From positions 620,001 through 684,000 of the forward strand of contig NZ_JACTAG010000001.1 in assembly GCF_014763045.1 (NCBI RefSeq): 64,000 bases of DNA, read 5' to 3'. The notes under the pieces were generated by a model. It did not search any database. It saw nothing but the letters and a program-made list of their open reading frames with translations, and had not been told where the DNA came from. This DNA is from Sulfitobacter aestuariivivens. Lineage in GTDB: Bacteria; Pseudomonadota; Alphaproteobacteria; Rhodobacterales; Rhodobacteraceae. Positions 1 through 8,795 of this stretch are shown here, one piece after another. Every line of letters begins with the position of its first letter. The first letter of the stretch is position 1. Both the position numbers and the translations under genes were made by a program.

Positions 1-125
1 CGGGGGCAGACGGTTCGTTGCCGTCTTGGTGCTCTGCTTGGTTATAGGACAACGGCGATTACATGGAAAGCCGCCAGTTGCCCGGGGGTTAAAGGCTTGG
101 CATGGTGGTCAAAAGGGGACGCTGT

Positions 126-1622
126 ATGAACCTAGCGACATGGCTTGCGCGTCGGGCGGCGCTGTCACCGGAAGCGCCGGCGCTTTTTGAGGGAACCGAG
201 CAGGTTGCCGACTATGCGGCCTTTGCGGATCAGGCGGCACGCGTGGCGGGGTGGCTGACCGCGCAGGCAGTGCAGCCGGGGGACCGGGTGGCGATCTTTA
301 TGGGCAATTGCCCCGACTATCTGGTTGTTTTCTATGGCGTTTGGATGGCCGGGGCGGTCGTCGTGCCGATCAACGCCAAACTGCACGGGCGTGAGGCGGT
401 GTTCATTCTGGAAAATGCGGAAGTGGCATGCGTCTTTGCGTCCGCGTCGCTGGCAAGTGCTTTGGTGGATGCCGGGTTCAAGGGGGCGGTTGTCGAGGCG
501 CCGGGCGCGGAGCTGGAGGCTATCAAGGCCTTTACATCGTTGGAAAATATGGTTCATCGGCGGGACGACGATCTGGCGTGGTTGTTTTATACATCGGGTA
601 CCACGGGCAAGCCCAAGGGGGTGATGATCACCCATGGTATGCTGAGGGCTATGGCGCTGTGTTACGAGGCGGATGTGGAGCCTGTCCGGGCACAGGATGC
701 GGCCCTTTATGCAGCCCCGATGAGCCACGGCGCGGGGATCTACAACCTGATGCACGTGCGGGCGGGCGCGCGCCATGTGTGCCCCGCGTCCGGTGGGTTT
801 GATGCGGCGGAAATAGCAGAGCTTTCAACGTATTACGGCGCGGTGCACATGTTTGCGGCCCCCACAATGGTCAAACGGATGACTCAGTTCGCCAAGGCGG
901 TGGGCTGGGCCGGAGAGGGGCTGCGCACGATCGTTTATGCGGGCGGGCCGATGTATAACGCCGATATCATCGAGGCGGTCGACACCTTCGGGGATGTCTT
1001 TGCGCAGATCTATGGGCAGGGCGAATGCCCGATGGGGATAACCGTGATGCCGCATGCCGTCGTCAGTGACCGTGCCCATCCGCGCTGGAGCGAAAGGCTG
1101 GCCTCAGTCGGGGTGGCGCAGGCGGCGGTTGAGGTGCGGATCGGGGGCGCAGATGGGCACCCATTGCCCGTTGGGGCGCATGGCGAAATTATGGTTCGGG
1201 GTCAGACGGTTATGCCCGGTTATTGGCGCAATCCACAGGCGACGGAGAAGACAATTCAGGACGGTTGGCTGATGACCGGAGACATGGGCTGGATGGACGC
1301 GGAAGGCTTTGTGACCCTGCAGGATCGCAGCAAGGACATGATCATCTCGGGCGGCTCAAACGTCTATCCGCGCGAGGTGGAAGAGGTGCTGATGCAGCAT
1401 CCGCAGGTGGTTGAAGCCTCTGTTGTGGGGCGGCCCCATCCTGAGTGGGGGGAGGAGGTTGTCGCCTTTATTGTGGGCGACGCGGCGGAGGGTGACCTTG
1501 ATGCGCTTTGTCTGGAAAACATCGCGCGGTTCAAGCGGCCAAAGGGCTATGTGCGGCTGGAGGAGTTGCCGAAAAATAACTACGGGAAGGTCCTGAAGAC
1601 CGCGTTGCGCGAGATGTTGTAG
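126..1622 (+). CDS. AMP-binding acyl-CoA synthetase (ANL superfamily)
   Basis: ATP-dependent ligase that adenylates a carboxylic acid and transfers it to CoA, in the cytoplasm. The 498-residue product has the AMP-binding P-loop-like motif YTSGTTGKPKG near residue 157, the DRSKDMIISGG hinge near residue 400 and a C-terminal NNYGKVLK with the adenylation-step lysine near 488. All are hallmarks of a complete enzyme. I chose the ATG at 126; an in-frame start at 102 adds eight atypical residues. It converges with the LIV-type ABC operon, so the two may act on the same imported carboxylate, but that link is inferred from position only. Substrate specificity (short-chain, aromatic or branched) cannot be read from the motifs. 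Confidence 0.9.
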   Translation: MNLATWLARRAALSPEAPALFEGTEQVADYAAFADQAARVAGWLTAQAVQPGDRVAIFMGNCPDYLVVFYGVWMAGAVVVPINAKLHGREAVFILENAEVACVFASASLASALVDAGFKGAVVEAPGAELEAIKAFTSLENMVHRRDDDLAWLFYTSGTTGKPKGVMITHGMLRAMALCYEADVEPVRAQDAALYAAPMSHGAGIYNLMHVRAGARHVCPASGGFDAAEIAELSTYYGAVHMFAAPTMVKRMTQFAKAVGWAGEGLRTIVYAGGPMYNADIIEAVDTFGDVFAQIYGQGECPMGITVMPHAVVSDRAHPRWSERLASVGVAQAAVEVRIGGADGHPLPVGAHGEIMVRGQTVMPGYWRNPQATEKTIQDGWLMTGDMGWMDAEGFVTLQDRSKDMIISGGSNVYPREVEEVLMQHPQVVEASVVGRPHPEWGEEVVAFIVGDAAEGDLDALCLENIARFKRPKGYVRLEELPKNNYGKVLKTALREML

Positions 1623-1700
1623 CGCGCGCGGTGACCACAGCGTTGCGCAGTTGCGAATCGTAGGCGTGGCCCCTGATTAACAAGGGTTTCGGGGCGCAAA

Positions 1701-1744
1701 ATCACGTCGGTATCTTGTCGGTATAGCGTCGGTATCCCGTCGGT
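1701..1744. repeat. Array of four 11-bp tandem units (locus 1)
   Basis: Four consecutive, gap-free 11-bp units: ATCACGTCGGT, ATCTTGTCGGT, ATAGCGTCGGT and ATCCCGTCGGT. The constant part is GTCGGT preceded by AT; positions 3-5 vary. The array lies in the 241-bp gap between the convergent 3' ends of the acyl-CoA synthetase and livF. Two copies of CCGGTTAAC follow at 1763-1771 and 1800-1808. A period of 11 bp puts every unit on roughly the same face of the helix. A second array with the same core lies at 52180-52234. Function unknown. Confidence 0.8.
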
Positions 1745-1863
1745 TCAGCAGGGGTATTGAGGCCGGTTAACATGGCGTGCGGCGCAGAAGGGTTGCCAGC
1801 CGGTTAACGCCGAAGGTGCGCGCCGGGGGTCGTGGTTCTGGCTTGGCTGAGACCGTTTGCGGA

Positions 1864-2616
1864 TCAGATCGCCAGATATTCCGCGCGCAGCTCGTCGTTC
1901 TCCAACACTTCCCTAGCGGTGCCGTCAAAGACGATGCCGCCGGTGTCGAGGATCACGGCACGGTCGGCCAGTTGCAGGGCGCGCAGGGCGTTCTGTTCGA
2001 CCAGAATGGTGGTCAGGCCCTGATCGCGGATGATGTTCAGGGTCTTTTCGATTTCGTCCACGATCACCGGGGCCAGACCTTCGTAGGGTTCATCGAGCAG
2101 CAGAACCTTGATGTCGCGCGCCAGGGCGCGGGCGATGGAGAGCATTTGCTGTTCGCCGCCTGAAAGCGTGACGCCGTCCTGCGTGCGGCGTTCCTTGAGG
2201 CGGGGAAAGAGGTCATAGATGCGGTCCAGCGACCAGCCGATGGGCGGGGCGATCTGGGCGAGCTTGAGGTTTTCCTCGACCGTGAGGCCGGGGATGATGC
2301 GGCGGTCTTCGGGCACAAGGCCGAGGCCTGCCCGCGAGGCTTCGTGGCTGGACATCTTATGCAACGCCTGGTGGTCGAGCCAGATCTCGCCCTTGCGGGC
2401 CTCTGGTTCGGCCATGCGCGCGATGGCGCGCAGCGTCGAGGTTTTACCTGCGCCGTTGCGGCCCAGAAGTGCGAGGATTTCACCTTCGTGGACGTTAAAG
2501 CTGATGCCCTGCACGATATAGCTTTCGCCGTAGTAGGCGTGCAAATCCCAGACCGACAGATAGGCCGGGGCGGTGGCGGCGTGGTTGGCGTTTTTGTCCA
2601 GTGCGGCGGTGTTCAT
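1864..2616 (-). CDS. livF: LIV-type ABC transporter ATP-binding protein (LivF-like)
   Basis: One of two cytoplasmic ATPases energising branched-chain amino acid/amide-type (HAAT) uptake. The 250-residue product shows Walker A GRNGAGKTS, the signature LSGGEQQ and Walker B VLLLDEP, and ends with the short LivF-type C-terminus. Start chosen at 2616 (ATG) because AAGGA lies about eight bases upstream; a longer frame reaches 2637. It is the last gene of an operon read SBP, livH, livM, livG, livF. The 73-bp gap to livG holds a perfect hairpin (2644-2661), so it may be expressed at a different level from the upstream genes. Confidence 0.93.
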   Translation of the reverse strand: MNTAALDKNANHAATAPAYLSVWDLHAYYGESYIVQGISFNVHEGEILALLGRNGAGKTSTLRAIARMAEPEARKGEIWLDHQALHKMSSHEASRAGLGLVPEDRRIIPGLTVEENLKLAQIAPPIGWSLDRIYDLFPRLKERRTQDGVTLSGGEQQMLSIARALARDIKVLLLDEPYEGLAPVIVDEIEKTLNIIRDQGLTTILVEQNALRALQLADRAVILDTGGIVFDGTAREVLENDELRAEYLAI

Positions 2617-2643
2617 GGCGGGTGTCCTTGGTAGCAAGGGGGT

Positions 2644-2661
2644 GGCGGGGTGAACCCCGCC
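2644..2661 (-). promoter_or_regulatory. Intercistronic hairpin between livG and livF
   Basis: Perfect 7-bp stem (GGCGGGG/CCCCGCC) with a TGAA loop on the plus strand. No T-run follows on the transcribed strand, so this is not a canonical terminator. It more likely affects mRNA stability, or is a copy of a dispersed intergenic palindrome. Confidence 0.5.
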
Positions 2662-2689
2662 CTACGAGGTGGTTTGCGTGACCTGTCGG

Positions 2690-3454
2690 TCAGGCGGCGG
2701 TTTGGGTTTCGCCCAGGTAGGCTTCGCGGACCTTGGGGTGGCCCTTGATGTTGTCAGGCGTGTCTTCGACCAGCGGCGTGCCCTGCGCCAGCACGGTGAT
2801 GCGTTCGGCGAGGCTGAAGACCACGTGCATGTCGTGTTCGATGATCGCGATGGTGATGTCGCGTTCGTCCTTGATGCGTTTGAGCAGGTCGATGGTGTTG
2901 TTGGTATCCGCGCGGGCCATGCCGGCGGTAGGTTCATCCAGCAACAGCAGGCGCGGGTCCTGGGCCAGGCACATGGCAATCTCAAGCCGGCGCTTGTCGC
3001 CGCGCGACATGGAGGCGGCGTGCATGTCGCGGTGATCCGACAGGTTCATGTCTTCCAGCATGTGCTCGGCTTTTGCGATGATGTCCTTTTCGTTCGGAAT
3101 GCTTTCGATGGCGTGCATCCGAAAGGCGCCGTCACGCTTGGCAAAGCAGGGGATCATCATGTTTTCCATGACCGTGAGGTCGGCGAAGATCTCGGGTGTC
3201 TGGAACACGCGGGAGATGCCCATCTGGTTGATCTCATAGGGTTTGCGGCCCAGGACCGACTGACCATCAAACATGACTGATCCGGTGTCAGGAATCAGCT
3301 TGCCGACAAAGCAGTTCAGCAGGGTGGATTTGCCCGCCCCGTTGGGGCCGATGATTGCGTGGACCGAGTTTTCCGCCACGCTGAGGTTGACGTCATTGAG
3401 CGCCTGCAACCCGCCGAAGCGCTTGCCGACATTTTTGACTTCGAGAATGCCCAT
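2690..3454 (-). CDS. livG: LIV-type ABC transporter ATP-binding protein (LivG-like)
   Basis: Second ATPase of the HAAT uptake system. The 254-residue product has Walker A GPNGAGKST near residue 38, the LivG-style signature SRGDKRRLEIA and Walker B LLLLDEPTAGM. The true start is the ATG at 3454, giving MGILEVKNVGKRFGG and preceded by AAGGAG at a good distance; the open frame runs 83 codons further upstream but reads through livM. The start lies 11 bp after the livM stop, which fits one polycistronic message. Confidence 0.93.
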   Translation of the reverse strand: MGILEVKNVGKRFGGLQALNDVNLSVAENSVHAIIGPNGAGKSTLLNCFVGKLIPDTGSVMFDGQSVLGRKPYEINQMGISRVFQTPEIFADLTVMENMMIPCFAKRDGAFRMHAIESIPNEKDIIAKAEHMLEDMNLSDHRDMHAASMSRGDKRRLEIAMCLAQDPRLLLLDEPTAGMARADTNNTIDLLKRIKDERDITIAIIEHDMHVVFSLAERITVLAQGTPLVEDTPDNIKGHPKVREAYLGETQTAA

Positions 3455-3465
3455 GATGCGGCTCC

Positions 3466-4677
3466 TTATTCGGCAGGGGTGTTGCGCTGTTTGGCGGCGT
3501 CCGCCTCGGCGTGTTCGGATTTGCGGTCGCGGCGGCGGAAGACACGGCCAATGCGCTGTCCGCCCTCGACGAGGCCGCCGGGCAGGAAGATCACCACGGC
3601 CATGAACATCAGGCCCAGCGTCAGGTGCCAGCCCTTGCCCACGAAGGGGTAGACGAGGGTGATCAGCAGGTCTTCGATGCCATCGGGCATGAAGGCGAAC
3701 CATTGCTCAAGGATGCCCTTGTTGATCTTGGAGATGATGTTTTCCATGTACTTGATGAAGCCTGCGCCCAGCACCGGCCCGATCAGGGTGCCTGCACCGC
3801 CGAGGATTGTCATCAGCACGACCTCGCCGCTGGCGGTCCAGAACATGCGTTCGGGGCCCACCTGGGTATCCATGGCGACCATCAGGCCACCGGCGAGGCC
3901 CGCGTACATGCCTGAGATCACGAAGACCGCCAATGTGTAGGGGCGCGCGTTGAGGCCGGTGTAGTTCAGGCGCTGCTGGTTGGATTTGATTGCGCGCAGC
4001 ATCATGCCGAAAGGCGAGCGGGTGATACGGATCGCGAGGTAAAAGGCCAGGATCATCACGATGCCGGCAAGGTAGTAGCCGGTGTTGAAGGTGAAGAGCC
4101 AGTCGCCCATCTCGATCTCGAAGCTGGAGCGCATGTCGAGGCCAAAGAGGCTGGCGCGTCCGATCTCGCCGGGTTCGAGGTTGGACAGCAGGGGGCTGTC
4201 GGTTGATTTGATCTGCAGGCCGGTTTCACCGCCCGTGATCGGTGTCAGCACCGAGTAGGCCAGCGCATAGGACATCTGGGCAAAGGCCAGTGTCAGGATC
4301 GAAAAGTAGATGCCCGAGCGGCGCAGCGACACAAAGCCCACCGCCAGCGCGAAGATACCCGCCACGATCACACCCATGATGATCGAGGGGATCACGTTGA
4401 GCGAAAAGAGCTTGAGCATCCAGATCGCCCCGTATGAGCCCACCCCGAGAAACGCGGCGTGTCCGAAGCTGAGGTAGCCTGTGAGGCCGAAGAGCAGGTT
4501 GAAACCGATGGCGAAGATGCCGAAGATCACGAAGCGCTGCATCAGGTCGGGGTAGCCTGCGTTGAACTGCGCCATCGCCGACCCTTCGGGGAAGGGGTTG
4601 AGGATGAAGGGGGCGAGGATGACCAGAACGGTCACGATCGCGATCAGGCCGGTGTCTCTCTTGTTCAGTCCAAACAT
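3466..4677 (-). CDS. livM: LIV-type ABC transporter permease (LivM-like)
   Basis: Inner-membrane permease subunit, 403 residues, with about ten hydrophobic segments. It carries the LivM landmarks [18 protein letters not shown] near residues 63-80 and [13 protein letters not shown] near 290. A polar, charged C-terminal tail follows the last helix. GGAGGA lies just upstream of the ATG and overlaps the livH stop region: three bases separate the genes, consistent with translational coupling. It forms the heterodimeric channel with LivH. Confidence 0.93.
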   Translation of the reverse strand: MFGLNKRDTGLIAIVTVLVILAPFILNPFPEGSAMAQFNAGYPDLMQRFVIFGIFAIGFNLLFGLTGYLSFGHAAFLGVGSYGAIWMLKLFSLNVIPSIIMGVIVAGIFALAVGFVSLRRSGIYFSILTLAFAQMSYALAYSVLTPITGGETGLQIKSTDSPLLSNLEPGEIGRASLFGLDMRSSFEIEMGDWLFTFNTGYYLAGIVMILAFYLAIRITRSPFGMMLRAIKSNQQRLNYTGLNARPYTLAVFVISGMYAGLAGGLMVAMDTQVGPERMFWTASGEVVLMTILGGAGTLIGPVLGAGFIKYMENIISKINKGILEQWFAFMPDGIEDLLITLVYPFVGKGWHLTLGLMFMAVVIFLPGGLVEGGQRIGRVFRRRDRKSEHAEADAAKQRNTPAE

Positions 4678-4680
4678 GGT

Positions 4681-5712
4681 CTATTCCTCCATCACGCCTT
4701 TGCGGCCCATCAGGCCACGGGGGCGGGTCAGCAGAATGATGATCGCCACCAGGTAGATGATGATCTGGTTGATCCCGGGCAGCAGCTCGAGCACTTCTTT
4801 CATGGAGGCAAAGCTTTCCAGGATGCCAAGCAGGAAGCCTGCCAGCACAGCGCCGGGCAGAGAGCCCATGCCGCCCACCACGACCACCACGAAACTGAGC
4901 ACCAGAAAGTCCATGCCCATGTGATAGTTCGGCGAGTTGATCGGCGTGTACATCACCCCAGCGAGGCCTGCCACCGCGGCTGCGATGCCGAACATCATGG
5001 TAAAGCGCTTGTCGATGTCGATGCCCAGAAGCTGCACGGTTTCGCGATCTGCCATGCCGGCGCGGACGACCATGCCGTACGTGGTGAATTGCAAGAAGGC
5101 AAAGACCGCGCCGATGATGAGGGCCGCGAAGGCAAAGTAGATGATGCGCCAGTAGGGATAGATGATCGTATTGGGGTCAAATCCGAGGGCTGCGCCGAAG
5201 TCGAACGAGCCGGTAAAGGCCGCCGGGGCCGGTGTCGGGATCGGGTTTGCGCCGTAGTAATACTTGATGACTTCCTGCAGCACGATCGCAAGGCCGAAGG
5301 TCACGAGGATCTGGTCTGCGTGAGGGCGTTTGTAGAAATGGCGGATCAGGCCGCGTTCCATGATGATGCCGATCAGCAGCATGATCGGGATCGCGAAGAG
5401 GATCGAGAGCGGCACCGCCCAGTCTATGATGGCGCTGCCGCCTGCCTCTCCGAACCAGTCATAGACGTAGGGCACGTCCACCTGGAGAGGATTGCCGAGG
5501 AAGTCCTTGCGGGTTTCATCGACGACCTGGTGGCTGAGCGTCAGGATGCGGCTGAGGGTGACGGCGCAGAAGGCCCCGATCATGAAGAGCGCCCCATGGG
5601 CGAAGTTCACCACGCCAAGGGTGCCGAAGATCAGGGTCAGGCCGAGGGCGATCAGCGCATATGCGGAGCCCTTGTCCAAGCCGTTGAGAATTTGCAGAAG
5701 GATTGCGTCCAT
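4681..5712 (-). CDS. livH: LIV-type ABC transporter permease (LivH-like)
   Basis: Inner-membrane permease partner of LivM. The product has about 343 residues and multiple membrane helices, with the LivH signature GLTLIFGTLGVVNFAHGA near residue 25 and VVVVGGMGSLPGA near 285. I chose ATG 5712 because GAGG sits eight bases upstream; the in-frame GTG at 5721 overlaps that ribosome-binding site. An extended periplasmic or loop region (about residues 55-95) is somewhat longer than in short LivH proteins. It lies 108 bp downstream of the binding-protein gene, with a strong hairpin between. Confidence 0.93.
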   Translation of the reverse strand: MDAILLQILNGLDKGSAYALIALGLTLIFGTLGVVNFAHGALFMIGAFCAVTLSRILTLSHQVVDETRKDFLGNPLQVDVPYVYDWFGEAGGSAIIDWAVPLSILFAIPIMLLIGIIMERGLIRHFYKRPHADQILVTFGLAIVLQEVIKYYYGANPIPTPAPAAFTGSFDFGAALGFDPNTIIYPYWRIIYFAFAALIIGAVFAFLQFTTYGMVVRAGMADRETVQLLGIDIDKRFTMMFGIAAAVAGLAGVMYTPINSPNYHMGMDFLVLSFVVVVVGGMGSLPGAVLAGFLLGILESFASMKEVLELLPGINQIIIYLVAIIILLTRPRGLMGRKGVMEE

Positions 5713-5770
5713 TGTCGCCACCTCGAACCGTTCCGCTTACGCGCTGCCTGGCGTAACCGGGTTGTTGGGG

Positions 5771-5796
5771 GGCAGGGCGCACAAGCGCGCCCTGCC
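5771..5796 (-). promoter_or_regulatory. Hairpin between binding-protein gene and livH
   Basis: Perfect 10-bp stem (GGCAGGGCGC paired with GCGCCCTGCC) with a 6-base loop, about 25 bp after the binding-protein stop codon. No T-run follows. In several ABC operons such hairpins protect the upstream mRNA and give more binding protein than permease; that role is inferred here. Confidence 0.6.
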
Positions 5797-5820
5797 AATT
5801 CATTTGGCTGTCGCGGGCGT

Positions 5821-7161
5821 TTAGGCGCCCGGGTTGCACTCGCCCAGATCGCCACCAAAGATGGAGGCATCGTAGGTGACCTGTGCGGCCGGAGTGACTT
5901 CGACGATTTCGAGAAGGTCGAATTCGGACTCGGGGTTTTCCTTGCCCTTCACGACCAGCACGTCTTTGAAGCACTGGTGGTCTTCGCCGCGATAGAGCGT
6001 TGGGCCGTTGCCCATGCCATCGAACTGGAAGTCCTTGAGCGCTTCGCCCACGGCGCAGGGGTTGAAGGACCCGCCGCGTTCCACCGCATCCGCATAAAGC
6101 AGCGCCTGCACGTAGCAGGTGTGCGCCGCCTGGGAGGGGGGGAAGCCGTATTTGGTGCCGAAGGATTTCACAAAGGCCTTTGAACCTTCGTCCTGCAGCG
6201 ACCAGTGCCAGTTGGTAGAGCCGAAGATGCCTTTCACGTTGGCACCCGCACCCTTGGCCATCAGGCGGCTGTAGAGCGGCACGATGATCTCGAAGTTCTT
6301 GCCGTTGACCTGCTTGTCGCGCAGGCCGAACTGGACCGCGTTGGTCAGCGAGTTCACCATGTTGCCACCGTAGTGGTTCAGCACCAGCACGTCGGCACCC
6401 GATTGCAGGACCGGCGCGATGTAGGAGCTGAAGTCGGTTTGCGTCAGCGGTGTCTTCACAGCGGCGACGGTTTCCCAACCCAGAGCTTCTGTCGAGGTGC
6501 GGACCGCTTCCTCGGTGGTGTAGCCCCAGTTGTAGTCAGCAGTCAGGTGATAGGCCTTGCGGTCATTGCCGTAGTTTGCCGACAGGATCGGCGCGAGGGC
6601 CGCACCGGACATGTAGGAGTTGAAGAAGTGGCGGAAGCCATTGGCCTTCTTGTCCTTGCCTGTGGTGTCGTTGGAGTGCGTGAGGCCCGCCATGAAGATC
6701 ACGCCTGCCTCTTGGCAAAGCGCCTGTACGGCCACGGCCACACCCGAAGACGACCCGCCGGTGATCATCACCGCGCCGTCTTTTTCGATCATGGACTTGG
6801 CGGATGCGCGTGCGGCGTCAGACTTGGTCTGGGTATCGCCGGTTACGTACTCAACTTTCTTGCCCATGATGCCGTTACCCTGCAGCGCCTTGGAGCTGAA
6901 GGTGTTCATCATGCCGCCGTCGCCGCCGCCATTGAGGTGCTCGACCGCCAGTTCATAGGCGCGCAGTTCATCCGCGCCTTCTTCGGCGTAGGGGCCGGAC
7001 TGGGGCACGTTGAAGCCCAGCGTGACCGTGTCGCCTGTTGGTGCGTTGGTAAAGCCCGAATGGCCGTCCGCACGCAGGTACGTCGGCAGCGCAAGACCGG
7101 CACCAGCAGCGATTGCGCTGGTTTTGATCAAGCCACGACGTGTCAGTTTTGAAGATGACAT
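5821..7161 (-). CDS. ABC transporter substrate-binding protein, HAAT family, Tat-exported
   Basis: Periplasmic binding protein of the Peripla_BP_6 type (446 residues) and first gene of the LIV-type operon. The N-terminus has a twin-arginine signal (TRRGLIK, then a hydrophobic stretch and an Ala-rich cleavage region around residue 30). Tat export is unusual among such proteins but common in this subgroup. Two alpha/beta lobes follow, beginning with VTLGFNVPQSGPYA. GGGAGGA lies ahead of the ATG. The ligand is not deducible. The family includes branched-chain amino acid, urea/amide and aromatic carboxylate binders, and the nearby acyl-CoA synthetase and ScfR regulator favour a carboxylate. Confidence 0.88.
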   Translation of the reverse strand: MSSSKLTRRGLIKTSAIAAGAGLALPTYLRADGHSGFTNAPTGDTVTLGFNVPQSGPYAEEGADELRAYELAVEHLNGGGDGGMMNTFSSKALQGNGIMGKKVEYVTGDTQTKSDAARASAKSMIEKDGAVMITGGSSSGVAVAVQALCQEAGVIFMAGLTHSNDTTGKDKKANGFRHFFNSYMSGAALAPILSANYGNDRKAYHLTADYNWGYTTEEAVRTSTEALGWETVAAVKTPLTQTDFSSYIAPVLQSGADVLVLNHYGGNMVNSLTNAVQFGLRDKQVNGKNFEIIVPLYSRLMAKGAGANVKGIFGSTNWHWSLQDEGSKAFVKSFGTKYGFPPSQAAHTCYVQALLYADAVERGGSFNPCAVGEALKDFQFDGMGNGPTLYRGEDHQCFKDVLVVKGKENPESEFDLLEIVEVTPAAQVTYDASIFGGDLGECNPGA

Positions 7162-7290
7162 GTATTCCTCCCAATTGATAAAGACGTGCAGCGCTTCTTA
7201 TTCGGGCGCTCGCACGGCGCATTGAATGCAAACCTGTTATCGCGCTATTTCTGAAAACTGTTCAATAAGCCCCTTGATCTACAGCGAAAT

Positions 7291-7310
7291 TCTGTAAATA
7301 TCTTCGCAAT
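7291..7310. promoter_or_regulatory. Candidate ScfR/PccR-type operator
   Basis: TCTGTAAA-TATC-TTCGCAAT lies in the 228-bp divergent region between the ABC operon and the regulator gene. As I recall it, the published site for PccR, an ScfR-family protein of Rhodobacter sphaeroides, is TTTGCAAA-N4-TTTGCAAA. The site here matches 12 of those 16 positions with the same spacing. A further half-site-like TTGTAAAG is at 7324-7331. Confidence 0.4.
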
Positions 7311-7389
7311 AGGTATCGAATTCTTGTAAAGAAAGTGATGTTGCGGTGCAGAAAGCCGTTGATTCAACACAAGTTTGCTGGTGGGGGCG

Positions 7390-8688
7390 ATGACCGCCAC
7401 GGATGCGTTGACCGGCAGCCGCATTCGCGAGCGGCGCGTGATGGCGGGCCAGAAGCAGGCGGAGCTGGCCCGCCAGATCGGGATCTCGGCGAGTTACCTC
7501 AATCTGATCGAGCACAACCGTCGCCGGATCGGCGGCAAGCTGCTGCTGGACATTGCCGGGGCGCTGGGGGTCGAGCCGCAGGCGCTGACCGTGGGTGCAG
7601 AGGCCGCGTTGATCGCGACCCTGCGCGAAGCAGCGGACGAGGCGGGCCTGAGCGGCCCCGAGGCGGACCGCGCCGATGAGTTCGCGGGGCGGTTTCCCGG
7701 CTGGGCCGATGTTCTGGCGGGTACGCGCCAGCGGGTGACGGCGCTGGAGCAGACGGTGGAGGCGCTGACCGACCGGCTGGCACATGATCCCTATCTGGCA
7801 GCGTCGATGCATGAACTGCTGACGACCGCGGCGGCGATCCGGTCTACTGCTGCGATCCTGAATGAAAACAAGGCGTTGGAGCCTGAATGGCGCAACAGGT
7901 TTCACGCCAACATCAATGAGGACAGTCAGCGGCTGTCCGACAGCGCGCAGGCCCTCGTGGCGCATCTGGATGCGGATGAGGGGGGTGGCGACGCGGCCAG
8001 TTCGCCGCAGGAAGAGGTCGAGGCGTTTCTGAGCGCGCATGGATTTCATTTCCCGTCCCTTGAGGCACCCGGGGCGACATCTGCGGATGTCGCTGCCCTG
8101 ACCGAGGCGTCGCCGGAGCTGAAGACTGCCGCCGCGCGCTATATCGCGTCGGGCGTTCTGGAGCAGGTCGCGGTCGATGCCGCGCATGTGTCGCTGGAGG
8201 TCTTGCGCGGCGCGATTGCAGAGCGGGGGGCGGACCCTATCGCGCTGTCGCATCAGCTGGGTCAGGGTGTGCCGCGGATCCTGCGCCGGATGGCGGCATT
8301 GGCAGAGCTTGGGGCAGGGCTGGTGGTGTGCGATCGCTCTGGCACGGTGATTTTCCGCAAGTCTGTCGAGGGCTTTATCGTGCCCCGGCACGGGTCGTGT
8401 TGCCCGCTGTGGCCGATCTTTTCCGTACTGGGGCAGCCCGGTCTGGTGGTATCGCAGCGCATTGCGCAGTTGGGGCGCGCGCAGACGCCGTTCACGGCCT
8501 ATGCCGTCAGTGAAACGCGCCGCGCGGCCCAGTACAACGAAGGCCCATTGACCCAGGCCGCGATGCTGCTTTTGCCTGCCGCAGAGGGCAGCGGCCGGGA
8601 TCATGCAGTGGGATCAACCTGCCGCATTTGCCCCAACACCAAATGTGCGGCCCGACGGGAGCCGTCGATTTTGCTGGCCGGGGCCTGA
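7390..8688 (+). CDS. XRE-type regulator of the ScfR family (short-chain acyl regulator)
   Basis: Transcription factor of 432 residues. A helix-turn-helix (about residues 8-65, core KQAELARQIGISASYLNLIE) is followed by a long middle part and a C-terminal ScfRs (DUF2083-like) domain ending in the Cys cluster CRICPNTKC. Relatives such as RamB and PccR respond to short-chain acyl-CoA or carboxylate status. The usual IrrE-like HExxH peptidase segment is not evident; the middle region is divergent. ATG 7390 follows a GGTGGGGG stretch. The gene is divergent from the ABC operon, so control of that operon is the natural hypothesis. Confidence 0.85.
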   Translation: MTATDALTGSRIRERRVMAGQKQAELARQIGISASYLNLIEHNRRRIGGKLLLDIAGALGVEPQALTVGAEAALIATLREAADEAGLSGPEADRADEFAGRFPGWADVLAGTRQRVTALEQTVEALTDRLAHDPYLAASMHELLTTAAAIRSTAAILNENKALEPEWRNRFHANINEDSQRLSDSAQALVAHLDADEGGGDAASSPQEEVEAFLSAHGFHFPSLEAPGATSADVAALTEASPELKTAAARYIASGVLEQVAVDAAHVSLEVLRGAIAERGADPIALSHQLGQGVPRILRRMAALAELGAGLVVCDRSGTVIFRKSVEGFIVPRHGSCCPLWPIFSVLGQPGLVVSQRIAQLGRAQTPFTAYAVSETRRAAQYNEGPLTQAAMLLLPAAEGSGRDHAVGSTCRICPNTKCAARREPSILLAGA

Positions 8689-8795
8689 GCGTCCTTGCAT
8701 GCTTTGACAGACAGGGTGTCTATAAGGCACTCTGAATGTCGGTGACACAGACCCCGCGCAGACGGGGCGGTGGGCCAAACGGGAGGACTTGTCCG

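Noticed and set aside
1-125. Promoter or gene at the left edge
   Set aside because: No convincing coding frame or consensus promoter could be assigned in this short stretch.
1701-1744. CRISPR or iteron array
   Set aside because: Units are contiguous with no spacers and far shorter than CRISPR repeats; no cas or replication-initiator gene is near, so only a neutral repeat call is made.
4459-6183. Long 574-codon plus-strand frame opposite livH/livM and the binding-protein gene
   Set aside because: Composition is His/Asp/Glu-rich shadow of a GC-rich gene; the minus strand encodes a coherent ABC operon with good ribosome-binding sites.
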